From a bacterium (GTDB taxonomy: Bacteria; Babelota; Babeliae; Babelales; Vermiphilaceae), in the NCBI GenBank assembly GCA_030672115.1, contig DAOVGZ010000069.1, positions 1 to 5,037 of the forward strand: DNA of 5,037 nt, given 5' to 3'. The translations under genes and the position numbers were made by a program. The notes beneath the pieces are model-generated. The model worked only from the letters and a program-made list of their open reading frames with translations, made no database searches and was not told the origin of the DNA. Shown here piece after piece: positions 4,738 to 5,037 of the stretch. Every line of letters begins with the position of its first letter. Within the stretch, counting starts at the first letter, position 1.

Positions 4738-4974
4738 TTACAATGAACAGGGAGGATAATGATTATCTTTTGAGGGAGAAGTAAAAGTAGATTTTTTCTT
4801 AACAAAAGGACGACGACTTGTATCAATAACAGAAAGAACTATAAAAGATTTTTTATTTTTCTGTGTTTTGAGCTTTTTTGAATTTAAATAATATTTTTTA
4901 AATGAACATGTAGCATACATAAAGTGTTGAGTTAAAAACCCAAAAATCAATATCATCACAAATTCTTTTTTCAT
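4738..4974 (-). CDS. Small basic secreted protein, unknown function
   Basis: This 78-residue protein has a signal peptide to about Ala21 (cleavage after MYA). The mature 57 residues hold 14 Lys/Arg and 2 Asp (net about +12), with a Lys-rich first part, a short hydrophobic strand (SFIVLSVID), then RRPFVKKK and a Ser/Pro-rich tail ending YPPCSL. It has the strongest ribosome binding site in the window: AGGAGG at 4988-4983, 8 nt before the ATG. That suggests high expression or an independent transcript start. The tail loosely resembles VWPPKSPL in the next gene's product. Not recognised; it is called real because of the signal peptide and ribosome binding site. Confidence 0.7.
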   Translation of the reverse strand: MKKEFVMILIFGFLTQHFMYATCSFKKYYLNSKKLKTQKNKKSFIVLSVIDTSRRPFVKKKSTFTSPSKDNHYPPCSL

Positions 4975-5037
4975 TAATTTATCCTCCTTTTAACAAGAAA
5001 AAAATCTTAATATGCCACCCTACCATATAAGCCAAAA

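Noticed and set aside
4676..4740. Possible gene remnant: minus-strand words similar to the start of the 4624-4406 gene (shared TTTACGTT context) and a short hydrophobic frame
   Set aside because: The match is about 10-12 nt in A/T-rich DNA, there is no start codon with a ribosome binding site, and a stop follows within about 20 codons.
5009..5035. Promoter upstream of the 4974-4738 gene
   Set aside because: TTGGCT and CATATT are 15 nt apart and match poorly; the window ends before context can be judged.

Overview
The window is AT-rich and densely coded. It shows one conserved cytoplasmic enzyme gene followed by a run of small, lysine-rich, mostly exported proteins. The D-alanine ligase points to a bacterium that makes peptidoglycan. 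The many signal peptides, candidate lipoprotein signals and very small secreted proteins suggest a Gram-negative, host-associated lineage with a reduced genome. Candidatus Dependentiae (TM6) would fit, but that placement is inference from style; no marker gene here proves it.

Plus strand, 1-2628: the tail of an unidentified upstream gene ends in a TAATG overlap with a D-alanine--D-alanine ligase (59-1162). A short spacer with nested inverted repeats (1177-1227) follows. Next come a putative lipoprotein of 316 residues with a long hydrophobic core (1250-2200) and, 2 nt later, a 141-residue exported lysine-rich protein (2203-2628). The last two look cotranscribed.

Minus strand, 4974 down to 2641: seven genes, all with N-terminal export signals. 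In transcription order they are three very basic secreted mini-proteins (4974-4738, 4624-4406, 4365-4138), an 87-residue secreted protein coupled to the third (4127-3864), a cysteine-rich 68-residue protein (3788-3582), an FKBP-type peptidyl-prolyl isomerase with the same cysteine-rich N-terminus (3544-3011), and a 95-residue secreted protein (2928-2641). A perfect 18-bp hairpin at 2945-2987 sits after the FKBP gene and probably ends its transcript. The plus and minus gene sets converge at 2628/2641.

The points most worth following are a Phe in the ligase loop where D-Ala-D-Ala ligases normally have Tyr, the tandem duplication of the FKBP exported Cys-rich leader as a stand-alone protein, and the block of three consecutive cationic secreted mini-proteins. 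Only the ligase and the FKBP can be assigned a biochemical function from sequence. The other products are described but not named.
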